The position numbers were made by a program, and so were the translations under genes. DNA of 64,000 nt from Halovenus sp037080055 (GTDB lineage: Archaea; Halobacteriota; Halobacteria; Halobacteriales; Haloarculaceae): the NCBI RefSeq assembly GCF_037080055.1, contig NZ_JBAOJI010000002.1, positions 248,001 to 312,000 on the forward strand. Direction: 5' to 3'. Positions within the stretch are counted from its first letter, which is position 1; each line of letters starts with the position of its first letter. This document shows, piece by piece, positions 52,244 to 61,312 of this stretch. The notes below the pieces were generated by a model, which did no database searches, was not told the origin of the DNA, and worked only from the letters and a program-made list of their open reading frames with translations.

Positions 52244-53458
52244 ATGACTGACAAGGTGGACGACGTCGATATGCCGTTCGACGACGACGCGTCCAAACAG
52301 GAGAAAATCGAATCGCTACAGGAGCGCCTCGAAGTCCTCGAATCCCAGAACGAGGAGATGCGTGACAAACTGCTGGACGCCAACGCCGAGAACAACAAAT
52401 ACCAGCAGAAACTGGAGCGACTGACTCACGAGAACAAGAAGCTCAAACAGTCGCCGCTTTTCGTCGCGACCGTGCAGGAACTGACCGACGAGGGCGTCAT
52501 CATCAAACAGCACGGCAACAATCAGGAAGCGCTGACCGAGGTAACCGAGGAGATGCGCGAAGATCTGGAACCGGACTCCCGCGTCGCGGTCAACAACTCC
52601 CTGTCTATCGTCAAATCGCTCGACGACGAGACCGACGTGCGCGCTCGCGTGATGCAGGTCGACGAGAGCCCCGACGTGACCTACCAGGACATCGGTGGCA
52701 TCAGTGCACAGATCGACGAGGTCCGCGAGACCGTCGAGATGCCGCTGAAAAACCCCGGCATGTTCGACGACGTGGGGATCGACCCGCCGTCGGGTGTGCT
52801 GCTGCACGGCCCGCCGGGTACCGGGAAGACGATGCTCGCCAAAGCGGTCGCCAACCAGACCGACGCCACGTTCATCAAGATGGCCGGCTCGGAACTGGTC
52901 CACAAGTTCATCGGTGAGGGCGCGAAGCTCGTTCGCGATCTGTTCGAGCTCGCCCGCCAGCACCAGCCCGCAGTGATCTTCATCGACGAGATCGACGCAA
53001 TCGCCGCCAAGCGGACGGACTCGAAAACGTCCGGTGACGCCGAGGTCCAGCGGACGATGATGCAACTGCTCAGCGAGATGGACGGCTTCGAGGACCGCGG
53101 TGACATCCGCATCATCGCCGCGACCAACCGCTTCGATATGCTCGACCGCGCGATTCTCCGCCCCGGCCGGTTCGACCGCCTCATCGAAGTGCCGAAGCCG
53201 GACGCCGCGGGCCGCGAGCAGATCTTCCAGATCCACACTCGCTCGATGAATATCGCCGACGACGTGGATTACGCCGAACTTGCCGAGATTGCTGTCGAGG
53301 CTTCCGGTGCGGACGTGAAAGCCATCTGTACCGAGGCCGGGATGTTTGCCATCCGCGACGACCGGACAGAAATTCGTATGAAGGACTTCCAGGAGGCCTA
53401 CGACAAGATCGAGGCCGAAGAAGAGGAAGCAGACGACGTGTCTCGGACGTTCGCCTAA
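52244..53458 (+). CDS. pan: Proteasome-activating nucleotidase (PAN)
   Basis: The 404-aa AAA+ ATPase has an N-terminal coiled coil (~18-68), an OB domain (~72-140), and an ATPase module with Walker A GPPGTGKT (189-196), Walker B FIDEIDA, sensor 1 AATNR and the arginine finger region RPGRFDR. The C-terminus is RTFA, so the usual HbYX gate-opening motif is present only in altered form (Phe in the Tyr position). PAN hexamers unfold substrates for the 20S proteasome. Proteasome subunit genes are not in this window. Confidence 0.95.
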   Translation: MTDKVDDVDMPFDDDASKQEKIESLQERLEVLESQNEEMRDKLLDANAENNKYQQKLERLTHENKKLKQSPLFVATVQELTDEGVIIKQHGNNQEALTEVTEEMREDLEPDSRVAVNNSLSIVKSLDDETDVRARVMQVDESPDVTYQDIGGISAQIDEVRETVEMPLKNPGMFDDVGIDPPSGVLLHGPPGTGKTMLAKAVANQTDATFIKMAGSELVHKFIGEGAKLVRDLFELARQHQPAVIFIDEIDAIAAKRTDSKTSGDAEVQRTMMQLLSEMDGFEDRGDIRIIAATNRFDMLDRAILRPGRFDRLIEVPKPDAAGREQIFQIHTRSMNIADDVDYAELAEIAVEASGADVKAICTEAGMFAIRDDRTEIRMKDFQEAYDKIEAEEEEADDVSRTFA

Positions 53459-53548
53459 TCCGGATTCTCATTTTCGCGGTTTGTGCTCGCTTAGCGATAG
53501 CCACGGACCGATGCAGACAAGCCGCTGGGGAGTGCACTCTTCTGACAA

Positions 53549-55132
53549 ATGGTTCGCAACTCCGAGTGGGGCCAGGAGGATCCGACGGCGACAGACGCCG
53601 AGTGCTTCGGTGATATCATCGAATCGACGACGCCCGCGGATGCGGGGGAGTACGACGTTGTACTCCTCGGGGAGCCGTACGACGGCGGTACTACAGGACG
53701 AGCGGGCGCGCGAGCGGCCCCCGCGGCAATCCGCGACGCCCTCGACGGTGTCGAGACACACCACCTCGACGCCGGGCCGGTCGACTCGGTCGGTGATCTC
53801 GGGACGGTTGCGATTCCCGCCAGTGCCTCCGTCTCGACTGCACGGGAACGGGTTCGTGCGACTGTCGACGAACTCCACGACGCCGATACCGTCCCGATAA
53901 TCCTCGGTGGCAGCGGCTCGCTGACCTACGCCAACGTCGCTGGGTTGCTCGAAGCGACCGCCGTGACGGATGGTAGCGGTGAGCAGATCGAAGATCTGCG
54001 ATCCTCGTCGGAGCCTCACTCCGATGGCGGGTACGTCACTGACGGCGGATTCGGCGAAGACGAGGAATCCGTCGGCGATGTCGAGCACTTCGATCCGACT
54101 GGCGATGAGGAGACCACCGAGGACGAGAGCGAGGACTCTGCAGACTCCGAGGTAGCCGACGGTGAGGAAACGGACGAGACTGAGAAAACGGACGACTCCG
54201 AGGTGGACGAAGCCGAAGCGGACGGTGACGAAGCGGAGTCAGCAGCGGACGACGAGAGCACGGAAGATGCCGAACCGGGGTCGGAAACCGACGACGAGGA
54301 GCCTGAAGAAGACGAGACGGCGGAAGACACCGACATGGAAGAGGACGACGAGCCAGAGGACGAGGGGGAAGAAGTGGCCGAGGACGAGGATAACGAGCAG
54401 GAGGCTGACGAGACAGTAGAAGAGTCCAACGAGGCGATGGAGACACCCGAGGACGAAGAGATGACCGAACCGAGCGACGAAGAGGCCGCCACCGACGACG
54501 CCGAGGCAGAGTCGGCGGTCGACGACACGGCCTTCGCGATGCCTGACAGCGAGGCTGAGACGGAAGTGATCGAGGAGAGTACAGCCAGCCCCGACACGGA
54601 TGCGGACACAGCCACGAGCGCAACGAACAGCGTCGGTGTCATCAGCCTCGACGCACGGCTCGACTGTCGGCCAGTCGATGGTGGGCCGACGAACCGCAAC
54701 GGCTACCGCCAGTTGTTCGAGACCGGAGTGGACGCGCTTGCTGTTCTCGGCGCTCGCCACTTCGAGAGCTCGACGACCGAAGCCGAGTATCTCCGCGACC
54801 GCAACGGGATGGTCGTCACCGCAGAAGAGGTCGGCGACGATCCGGTTGAAGCGGCCGACCGCGCGCTCGGCGCGATGGAGGAGGTCGAGCAGATCTACGT
54901 CAGCATCGACCTCTCGGTGCTCGATTCGGCGACTGCGCCGGCTGTCTCCGATCCTGCGCCGGGCGGGCTGAGCACCCGCGAACTCTTCCGCGTCGTCCGA
55001 CTGCTGGCCAGCGACGACCGCATTGCCGGCTTCGAACTCGTCGAGGCTGTCCCCGCGCTGGATCGAGACGGCCGGACCGTCGACGCCGCTGCCCGCACAG
55101 TCGCCCACGCAGTCGCGACGGTCGGCGAGTAA
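53549..55132 (+). CDS. Ureohydrolase (arginase/agmatinase)-fold protein with altered metal site and acidic insert
   Basis: The 527-aa protein has the arginase fold in two halves: residues ~33-142 (DVVLLGEPYDGGTTGR, then GARAAPAAIR) and ~360-520. Between them lies an insert (~146-358) made almost wholly of Asp, Glu, Ser and Thr. The metal motifs are eroded: GGSGS (120-124) replaces GGDHS, DARLD (368-372) replaces DAHxD, and SIDLSVLDS (452-460) replaces SxDxDxxDP. Three of six manganese ligands are lost, so I infer a non-catalytic or altered protein. It follows pan by 90 nt. Confidence 0.85.
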   Translation: MVRNSEWGQEDPTATDAECFGDIIESTTPADAGEYDVVLLGEPYDGGTTGRAGARAAPAAIRDALDGVETHHLDAGPVDSVGDLGTVAIPASASVSTARERVRATVDELHDADTVPIILGGSGSLTYANVAGLLEATAVTDGSGEQIEDLRSSSEPHSDGGYVTDGGFGEDEESVGDVEHFDPTGDEETTEDESEDSADSEVADGEETDETEKTDDSEVDEAEADGDEAESAADDESTEDAEPGSETDDEEPEEDETAEDTDMEEDDEPEDEGEEVAEDEDNEQEADETVEESNEAMETPEDEEMTEPSDEEAATDDAEAESAVDDTAFAMPDSEAETEVIEESTASPDTDADTATSATNSVGVISLDARLDCRPVDGGPTNRNGYRQLFETGVDALAVLGARHFESSTTEAEYLRDRNGMVVTAEEVGDDPVEAADRALGAMEEVEQIYVSIDLSVLDSATAPAVSDPAPGGLSTRELFRVVRLLASDDRIAGFELVEAVPALDRDGRTVDAAARTVAHAVATVGE

Positions 55133-55133
55133 C

Positions 55134-55919
55134 TCAGAACAGTCCTAGCCCGCTGGCGACGAGCCGAACGCCGATCACGGTCAACAAGACGAGCACACCG
55201 ATTTTCCGCGCTCGCTCGCTGATCACACTTCGTAGCCGTCTCCCCACTGCGACACCGAGGACTGCCGGCACGGCTGCGGCGACTGAGAATCCGGCCGTCG
55301 TGAGGTCGGGATACAGTCCGAGCGCTCCAGCCGCGATGACCCGGACTCCGTTGAGCCCGAGAAAGACCATCGCCACGACGCCGACAAAGAGTCCGTGTGA
55401 GAGGTCACAGCTCCGTAGATAGGCGACTAGCTGCACGCCCACGTTCGTGCCGCCGAACAGGAGCCCGGAGACGCCGCCGACGCCGACCATCGCGGGCTTG
55501 CTCTCGACGAAACAGCCCGCTTTCGCCCGTGCCAGCCCGGGAATCTCTACGATCGACTGCAGACTGAGGACGAAGGCGAGGGTAATCACGCCGAGCCCGA
55601 CCCGAAGCGGGGCCGTTGGGAGGCGGTCGAGCACGACCATGCCGAGGACGGTTCCGAGGAGTGCAGCGACGAGCAGCGGCGTGAACCGTCGGCCACAGGT
55701 CCGGAGGTCGTCGGCCGATAGCTCGCCGATCAGCGAGAGGTTCACCGCCAGAATCGGGACGATGACGAAGACGACGGCGACAGCAGGTTCGATCACGATT
55801 GCGAGCACCATCGTTCCGACGAGTGCGAAGCCGAAGCCTGCGAGCCCGTTGATCGCTCCGGCAACGAGAAAGAGGGCGACGATCAGACCCAGAAACGTCG
55901 GGGTGAGCGGAATCGACAC
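55134..55919 (-). CDS. TSUP family permease (TauE/SafE)
   Basis: The 261-aa protein has eight membrane helices in two related halves, beginning LVAGAINGLAGFGFALVGTMVLAI (~19-42, split by Gly-rich turns) with the matching second-half GVGGVSGLLFGGTNVG (~145-160). This is the TSUP/TauE-SafE signature, a family that moves sulfite, sulfonates or organic acids. The substrate is not predictable. It converges on the arginase-like gene with 1 nt between stops. Confidence 0.88.
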   Translation of the reverse strand: MSIPLTPTFLGLIVALFLVAGAINGLAGFGFALVGTMVLAIVIEPAVAVVFVIVPILAVNLSLIGELSADDLRTCGRRFTPLLVAALLGTVLGMVVLDRLPTAPLRVGLGVITLAFVLSLQSIVEIPGLARAKAGCFVESKPAMVGVGGVSGLLFGGTNVGVQLVAYLRSCDLSHGLFVGVVAMVFLGLNGVRVIAAGALGLYPDLTTAGFSVAAAVPAVLGVAVGRRLRSVISERARKIGVLVLLTVIGVRLVASGLGLF

Positions 55920-55984
55920 GGGCTAGATTGCGGTGGGCGATGACTTAACACTGGGTTGGTGGTGTGGGCTGTACGCACACCGGC

Positions 55985-56566
55985 TCACTCCAGTAGCGTC
56001 TCGACGGCCTCGCGAACCTCTTGCTCGACAGCCTGCTGTGGCTGACTCGCGTCGACGCGGACGAATCGCTCGGGTTCGTCCGCGATCAACCGCTCGTAGT
56101 TCTCTCGGACGATTTCGAGATACTGTTCGGTCTCGAACTTGTTGGTCGCGCCGCTGCGCTCGGCCGCCGTCGCAGGATCGACGTCCAGATAGATCGTCGC
56201 GTCGGGCGCGCGGGTCCACGGCTCGTGCAACTGCTGGACGTAGGCGACACTGTCCTCGAAGCGGTCGGCGAGGGTGGCCCCCTGGTAGGCAAATCGGGAG
56301 TCAGAATACCGATCAGAGATGACGGTCCCGCCCGCTGTGAGTGTCGGTTCGACTGTTCGGCTCAGATGGGCCGCGTGGTCGGCGATATACAGAAACAGTT
56401 CCGCCAGCGGATCGGCAGTGTCGTCGTGGATCGACTGCTGGACGGCGTCGCCGTACCACGACTCGGTCGGCTCTCGCGTGAACGTCGCCTCGGGAACGGC
56501 ATCCCGAAGCGTCTCCATACAGGTCGTCTTGCCGCTCCCGTCGAGTCCTTCGAGCGTGATGAGCAT
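55985..56566 (-). CDS. tmk: Thymidylate kinase
   Basis: The 193-aa enzyme has the P-loop GLDGSGKTT (7-15), the DRYSDS motif (~91-96) binding dTMP, and a LID-like region after YLDVDPATAAERSGA (~131-145). It converts dTMP to dTDP using ATP, as needed for DNA synthesis. The length is close to standard (about 200 aa). It is in line with the DHH phosphoesterase gene 43 nt upstream. Confidence 0.93.
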   Translation of the reverse strand: MLITLEGLDGSGKTTCMETLRDAVPEATFTREPTESWYGDAVQQSIHDDTADPLAELFLYIADHAAHLSRTVEPTLTAGGTVISDRYSDSRFAYQGATLADRFEDSVAYVQQLHEPWTRAPDATIYLDVDPATAAERSGATNKFETEQYLEIVRENYERLIADEPERFVRVDASQPQQAVEQEVREAVETLLE

Positions 56567-56609
56567 ACGTAGGCGTTGCGCCGGGGGGCCGTAAACGTTC
56601 AGACCTCGG

Positions 56610-57770
56610 TTAGATCGAGCCGTTCATCGCGTCGAACAACCGCTCTTTCAACTCCTCGCGGGTCAGTCCCTCACCGGGAGCCAGCCCTTCCATGTGATCG
56701 AGCGGAATCTGCCCGCCGCCCATCCGGGCGTGGCCGCCGGCCTCGGCCATCGGCACCGACTGGACGGCCGTCTCCAGTACCTTCCCCATGTGGACCCGGT
56801 CGTCGGTCGACCGTCCCGAAAGCTGGATCGCGTCGTCGTTGTCCCCGAGGACGACCACCGCGTTGATCCCTTCGAGTCGCCGAAGTTCGTCCGCGGCCTG
56901 TGGGATCGCATCCGCGTTCGAGACGGTTCCCACATCGCTGACCGCAAAGGCTCCCTCGACGTGCCGGTCGGTGATCGCCCGGGCTTTCACCTCCAGTGAC
57001 TCTACGTCGACCTCGGGATTCGCGATTCGGTCGAGTTTGTCTTCGTCGATCCCCCGGTAGAGAAAGCTCGCAGCCTCGAACTCCGCAGCCGAACAGCCAC
57101 TCGTGAGGTGTTTCGTATCCGACTGGATTCCGTGGACCAGCGCTGTCGCGACTCGCGGCGAGACTTTGTCTGGCCGTTGCTCGCCGTTGTCGTCGTCGGG
57201 GTGGACCGGCTCCCTGCCGAGTTGTTGAAAGTACTCGGCGAAAATCGTGGCGCAGGCACCGTGATCGGTCCGAATATCAGAAAATTCCTCGCCCGTTCCG
57301 CCGCCGGGATGGTGATCGACGACCGCGATGGGATCGATCTCTGCGGCTCCCTCGAATCCCCGGGCCTCGTTGTGGTCGACGAGAACGACATCCGGTTCGT
57401 CGATCTCTCCAGCGGTCTCGATGCGCTCGAACTCCACGTCCAGCACCGTCTCGAAGGCGCGGTTCTCGTGGTGGCGGATCTGTCCCGGATAGTACACCGT
57501 CGCGTCGGTTTCGACACCGTTGGCAATCGCCCGCACCCCGAGCGCAGCAGACATCGCGTCGGGATCTGGGTTCGGATGCATCAACACGGCCACTTCCTCG
57601 ACAGAGCCTACCAACCGCGCGAAGCGTTTGCCCGGCGGAGCGATGATCTGGCTGTAGACGAGGTAACCGAGGACGAGCACGAGGGCAACGACGCCCCCAA
57701 TCCCTAGCACGACTGGGTCATTTATGACTGCTGATGGCAGGGACCCACCGACCGCATCAGCAACCAGCAT
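56610..57770 (-). CDS. Membrane-anchored DHH/DHHA1 phosphoesterase
   Basis: The 386-aa protein has one N-terminal membrane helix (~20-40), then the DHH motifs: HPNPDPDAM (~62-70), VDHN (~128), VDHHPGG (~148-154), and a C-terminal DHHA1 domain with EAGGHARMGGGQIPLD (~345-360). The catalytic part faces the cytosol. Relatives hydrolyse nanoRNA, pAp or cyclic dinucleotides; membrane-anchored DHH-DHHA1 proteins in bacteria (GdpP) act on c-di-AMP, though this one lacks PAS/GGDEF parts. It is a paralogue of 6553-7566. Confidence 0.87.
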   Translation of the reverse strand: MLVADAVGGSLPSAVINDPVVLGIGGVVALVLVLGYLVYSQIIAPPGKRFARLVGSVEEVAVLMHPNPDPDAMSAALGVRAIANGVETDATVYYPGQIRHHENRAFETVLDVEFERIETAGEIDEPDVVLVDHNEARGFEGAAEIDPIAVVDHHPGGGTGEEFSDIRTDHGACATIFAEYFQQLGREPVHPDDDNGEQRPDKVSPRVATALVHGIQSDTKHLTSGCSAAEFEAASFLYRGIDEDKLDRIANPEVDVESLEVKARAITDRHVEGAFAVSDVGTVSNADAIPQAADELRRLEGINAVVVLGDNDDAIQLSGRSTDDRVHMGKVLETAVQSVPMAEAGGHARMGGGQIPLDHMEGLAPGEGLTREELKERLFDAMNGSI

Positions 57771-57862
57771 ACGCCTACTGGGTTTGTCCGGCTACTAAGT
57801 ATTGTTGTTTTATTTCTGCTTAATTGATATATACCGCGTGACGGCGGTTGGTTGCGAGATAC

Positions 57863-58759
57863 TTACGTTTCAGATTTCCGGAACTGATCGATTCGCTCAC
57901 GATACCCCTCTCTGAACGTCGGATAGGTTAATTCGTAGCCGAATTCCCGGAGTTTTTGGTTGCTGCAGCGTTTGCTGGTCTGGATTCGCCGCCGTGCTGC
58001 TTCGGAGAGTCCTTCCTCGTCGAGCCGTTCTTCCGTCGTTCGTTTCGAGGGGGATTCGACGCCGCACTCCTCGGCTAGCCAGTCGGCGAACTCCCACTTT
58101 TGGATGGGTTCGTCGTCGACGATCAACACGACCTCGTCCCGGGCGAGATCCTCCGCGATGAGGTACTGGATCGCCCCGGCGATATCGTCGCGGTGGATCA
58201 TGTTCAGAAAGCCCTCGGTGACCGGCCCCTCGATGTATCGGTCGAGTCGGTACCGATCCGGGCCGTAGATGCCCGCCAGCCGGGCGACCGTGCCGTCGAT
58301 TCCGTGCTCGGCCGTCGCTTCGCGTGCAACCCGCTCGGCCTCGACGAGCACCTCCGTCTTGTCGGTCGTCGGCTCCAGCGGCGTCTCCTCGTCGACCCAG
58401 TCGCCGTCGTGGTCGCCGTAGACACCGGTACTGGAGGTGTAGAGATACCGCTCGGGCGGATTTTCGCGGTCGGCGAACTCCGCGATGGCCGCCTGCTGGC
58501 CCTCGACGTAGATCTCGCGGGCGGCATCGGCTCCCCGACCGCCGGAACTCGCGGCGTAGACGACGGTGTCGGCGTCGGGAAGTGTCGAGAGTGCGTCTGG
58601 GTCCGTGATGTCTGCCTGAATCCCGCGGAATCCGGCGGCTTCGATCTCCTCGATTCCCGAGTGCGAGCGACGGACGCCGACGACTCGCTCGCCGGCCTCG
58701 CTGAGTCGTCTCCCGAGTTCGATGCCGACGTAGCCACAGCCGAGGATGAGGACAGTCAT
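57863..58759 (-). CDS. NAD-dependent epimerase/dehydratase (atypical SDR)
   Basis: The 298-aa protein opens with a Rossmann nucleotide site, ILGCGYVGIELGRRL (~5-19). Other markers are ADTVVYAASSGGRG (~66-79), TSSTGVYGDHDGDWV (~107-121) and RLAGIYGPDRYRLDR (~161-175). The usual YxxxK is not clearly kept (ETPLEPTTDKTEVLVEAER follows), a feature of atypical SDR/YeeZ-like proteins. Substrate unknown. The start ATG overlaps the stop of the DUF5791 gene by 1 nt. Confidence 0.85.
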   Translation of the reverse strand: MTVLILGCGYVGIELGRRLSEAGERVVGVRRSHSGIEEIEAAGFRGIQADITDPDALSTLPDADTVVYAASSGGRGADAAREIYVEGQQAAIAEFADRENPPERYLYTSSTGVYGDHDGDWVDEETPLEPTTDKTEVLVEAERVAREATAEHGIDGTVARLAGIYGPDRYRLDRYIEGPVTEGFLNMIHRDDIAGAIQYLIAEDLARDEVVLIVDDEPIQKWEFADWLAEECGVESPSKRTTEERLDEEGLSEAARRRIQTSKRCSNQKLREFGYELTYPTFREGYRERIDQFRKSET

Positions 58760-59184
58760 CACTTTTCACGCTCGATGTAGTTGTGGATGATGGCGTACTC
58801 TGCGAGGCTGATCGGATACCGGCCCTCGACTTTCTGCTGGATCTCCTTCGGCTCGAGTTCGTCGTTGATCCCCGCGGCGATGGCCTCGACATCGAGTACG
58901 GCAATCGACATCCCCATCAGCAGGATATCCCGGGCGTCGGCCTCGATTGCGTCGGCGTCGGGGTACTGGTCGTCGGTTCCGAGAATCGCCGATGCGTCTT
59001 CGAGTGTTAGTTCGGGGCTGTCGCCAGCGACGAGCGCCCGAACCGTCTCCTCGTCGACGCCGGACTGGTCGGCGACTGCTGATTCGCCGACCGTTTCGAC
59101 AGTTTCGACGATGGCATCCTCGTACTCCGAGCGCAACTCTCCCGGCGATAGGTCGCCGGCCGCCTCGAAACGTCCTCTGAGCAT
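58759..59184 (-). CDS. DUF5791 family protein
   Basis: The 141-aa acidic helical protein starts LRGRFEAAGDLSPGELRSEY, continues with a helix-turn-helix-like SGVDEETVRALVAGDSPELTLEDASAILG region (~41-69 in outline), and ends LAEYAIIHNYIERE. The pattern agrees with what I remember of DUF5791, a haloarchaeal family of unknown function. The HTH-like part may bind nucleic acid, but this is a guess. It is translationally coupled to the epimerase gene. Confidence 0.75.
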   Translation of the reverse strand: MLRGRFEAAGDLSPGELRSEYEDAIVETVETVGESAVADQSGVDEETVRALVAGDSPELTLEDASAILGTDDQYPDADAIEADARDILLMGMSIAVLDVEAIAAGINDELEPKEIQQKVEGRYPISLAEYAIIHNYIEREK

Positions 59185-59275
59185 ATCCGCAGTTGGCGGG
59201 CCGCGTATAAGTCAGTGTTCAACGTGGTGGGTGGTCTCCGGTGTCCTTACATTCGGCGGCGGCAACCGTACAGCC

Positions 59276-60487
59276 ATGACCGATGCCGAGACCCTCGCCG
59301 ACCGACTCGACAGCGGCGAACTCCGACTGTACGAACTCGACGACCACGCCGACGCCGAGACGGCCGCCGAGGCCCGACGACTGTACATCCAGCGCGAAAC
59401 TGGTGTCGACCTGACCGCAGTTGGGGAGTATACCTTCGACGCCGACACGGCCGAGCCGAACATCGAGAACATGATCGGCGGCGCACAACTGCCGATGGGC
59501 GTCGCCGGCCCGGTCCCAATCGACGGGTCCGGCGCCGACGGGGAGTATTTCCTGCCGCTGGCGACGACCGAAGGGGCACTCGTCGCGAGCGTCAACCGCG
59601 GGCTCTCCGCGATTCGCTCCTCGGGCGGCGCGACCGCACGCGTGACTGACTCGGGGATGACCCGCGCCCCCGTCTTTCAGGTCGAGGGCGTCGCCGAGGC
59701 CGAGACGGTCGTCGAGTGGGTCGACGACAACACCAAACAGCTTCGGGAGGCTGCGGAATCGACGACCAGCCACGGTGAACTGCTGGAGATCGATTCTTAC
59801 GTCGTCGGTGACAACGTCTTCCTGCGGTTCATCTACGACACGAAAGACGCGATGGGGATGAACATGGCCACCATCGCGACCCGCGAGGCCAGCGACCTCG
59901 TCGAATCGGAGACGCCGGCCCGACTCGTCGCGCTCTCCGGAAATCTCTGCTCGGACAAGAAACCCGCGGCGATCAACGCCATCGAGGGCCGCGGTCGCTC
60001 TGTCACTGCTGACGCCGTCATCGACCGCGAACTCGTCGAAAACCGACTCAACACCACGCCGGAGGCGATGGCCGAGGGCAACACTCGGAAGAACCTGATC
60101 GGATCGGCTAAGGCCGCCAGTCTCGGGTTCAACGCTCACGCCGCCAACACCGTCGCCGCGGCCTTCCTCGCGACGGGACAGGACGCCGCACAGGTCGTCG
60201 AAGGCGCGAACGCCATCACGACGATGGAGGCCCGCGAAGAGGGCCTGTATGCCAGCATCTCCTTCGCCTCGCTGGAAGTCGGCACCGTCGGCGGTGGGAC
60301 CGGCCTCGACACACAGAGCGAGGCGCTGGATCTGCTCGGGCTGAGCGGCGGCGGCGACCCCGCCGGTGCGAACGCCGACGGACTCGCGGAAGTGATCGCT
60401 GTCGGCGCCCTCGCCGGCGAACTCTCACTCGTCGCGGCCTTCTGCTCCCGGCACCTCTCCAGCGCGCACGAAGAACTCGGCCGCTGA
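59276..60487 (+). CDS. hmgA: 3-hydroxy-3-methylglutaryl-CoA reductase (class I)
   Basis: The 403-aa enzyme has all landmark motifs: ENMIGGAQLPMGVAGP (~62-77), the catalytic Glu in ATTEGALVAS (~98-107), DAMGMNMA (~191-198) with the catalytic Asp/NADPH contact, the lysine in CSDKKPAAIN (~223-232) and GTVGGGTGL (~337-345). It makes mevalonate for isoprenoid membrane lipids and carotenoids, and is the statin target in haloarchaea. The start at 59276 removes an upstream open frame that is antisense to DUF5791. Confidence 0.96.
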   Translation: MTDAETLADRLDSGELRLYELDDHADAETAAEARRLYIQRETGVDLTAVGEYTFDADTAEPNIENMIGGAQLPMGVAGPVPIDGSGADGEYFLPLATTEGALVASVNRGLSAIRSSGGATARVTDSGMTRAPVFQVEGVAEAETVVEWVDDNTKQLREAAESTTSHGELLEIDSYVVGDNVFLRFIYDTKDAMGMNMATIATREASDLVESETPARLVALSGNLCSDKKPAAINAIEGRGRSVTADAVIDRELVENRLNTTPEAMAEGNTRKNLIGSAKAASLGFNAHAANTVAAAFLATGQDAAQVVEGANAITTMEAREEGLYASISFASLEVGTVGGGTGLDTQSEALDLLGLSGGGDPAGANADGLAEVIAVGALAGELSLVAAFCSRHLSSAHEELGR

Positions 60488-60488
60488 G

Positions 60489-61178
60489 CTACACCGACTG
60501 ACTCTTTCCTGCGACCACGTCGACGCCGGGACAGTAGTACCGAACCGGTTCGCTGTCCGGGTGTTCGAAGCCGTTGGCAGTGAACAGGGTGTTCTCCTCC
60601 ACGTCGGCCTCGGCCGGGTAGACTGTCCAGGGTTCGTGTTCGACGGGAGTATACTGGAGGTGGCCGCCGGGTGCTTCGGTGTACAGGCGGTAGCGTTCGA
60701 GCAGGAACTGCGAGAGCGGATCATCGGGCGCCTCGAAGGAGTCGCCGGCCGCGCCGTAGGTGGCCTCGTACTCCGCTGGCCGAGCGCCCGGATGGCGGCG
60801 CGTGCTTCGGAAGTATATTCCGTCGTCACTCGTTTCCATCGCAATTCGAGCGTAGTAATACGGTAACGACTGGGTCACACGCGCTCCGACGACCCCGGAC
60901 AGTCCCTCCGCGTCGAGACTGAAAAAGTACACACCCGGCACGCCGTCGTGGGTCACGTACGTCCGGAGGTTGAGTTCCGGCAGCGGGACGCCGGCCCACT
61001 CCGGCAACCCTTTCGGCCGAACGTTGATGTTGGTGAAGGGCACGACGGAGAGATACGCCGATCCTTCGAAGGTATCGACATCGAGCCCTGTGGGGAGGTG
61101 GGCCTGCACGGTTTCCGGATCGACCGGATAGTTCTCGAAAAGCAACTGACGCCAACCCATTTCGAGCGAGACGACCAT
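60489..61178 (-). CDS. DUF2071 (YqjF-like) family protein
   Basis: The 229-aa protein begins MVVSLEMGWRQLLFENYPVD and has the DUF2071 pattern: LPTGLDVDTFEGSAYLSVVPF (~28-48 in outline), the LNLRTYV strand (~69-75), GVYFFSLDAEG and a Y-rich middle (LPYYYARI). The fold is an acetoacetate-decarboxylase-like beta structure. Function is unknown. It converges on hmgA with a 1-nt gap. Confidence 0.88.
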   Translation of the reverse strand: MVVSLEMGWRQLLFENYPVDPETVQAHLPTGLDVDTFEGSAYLSVVPFTNINVRPKGLPEWAGVPLPELNLRTYVTHDGVPGVYFFSLDAEGLSGVVGARVTQSLPYYYARIAMETSDDGIYFRSTRRHPGARPAEYEATYGAAGDSFEAPDDPLSQFLLERYRLYTEAPGGHLQYTPVEHEPWTVYPAEADVEENTLFTANGFEHPDSEPVRYYCPGVDVVAGKSQSV

Positions 61179-61234
61179 AGCTGAGGTTGGGGCTCACCGG
61201 TAAAAACCTCGGCGGCGATTCCAACGACGGATCC

Positions 61235-61280
61235 GGTGTCTCGTGCTGCCCTCGCGGGCATTAGCGAGCCAAGCGACACC
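61235..61280. repeat. Intergenic nested inverted repeat
   Basis: Outer arms ggtgtc (61235-61240) and gacacc (61275-61280) enclose ctcgc (61251-61255) and gcgag (61264-61268). The structure lies directly before the TATA box of the Fe-ADH-like gene, so it could be an operator or a leftover repeat element. Confidence 0.45.
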
Positions 61281-61282
61281 AG

Positions 61283-61290
61283 TATTATTT
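61283..61290 (+). promoter_or_regulatory. TATA box of the Fe-ADH-like gene
   Basis: tattattt is centred ~27 nt before the ATG at 61313, giving a leaderless transcript. Confidence 0.55.
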
Positions 61291-61312
61291 CTCGGCCGCT
61301 CCAGATACGGGC

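Noticed and set aside
54016..54699. Serine-rich minus-strand frame resembling a low-complexity surface protein
   Set aside because: It is the reverse complement of the Asp/Glu codons of the acidic insert. The plus strand continues a real protein on both sides.
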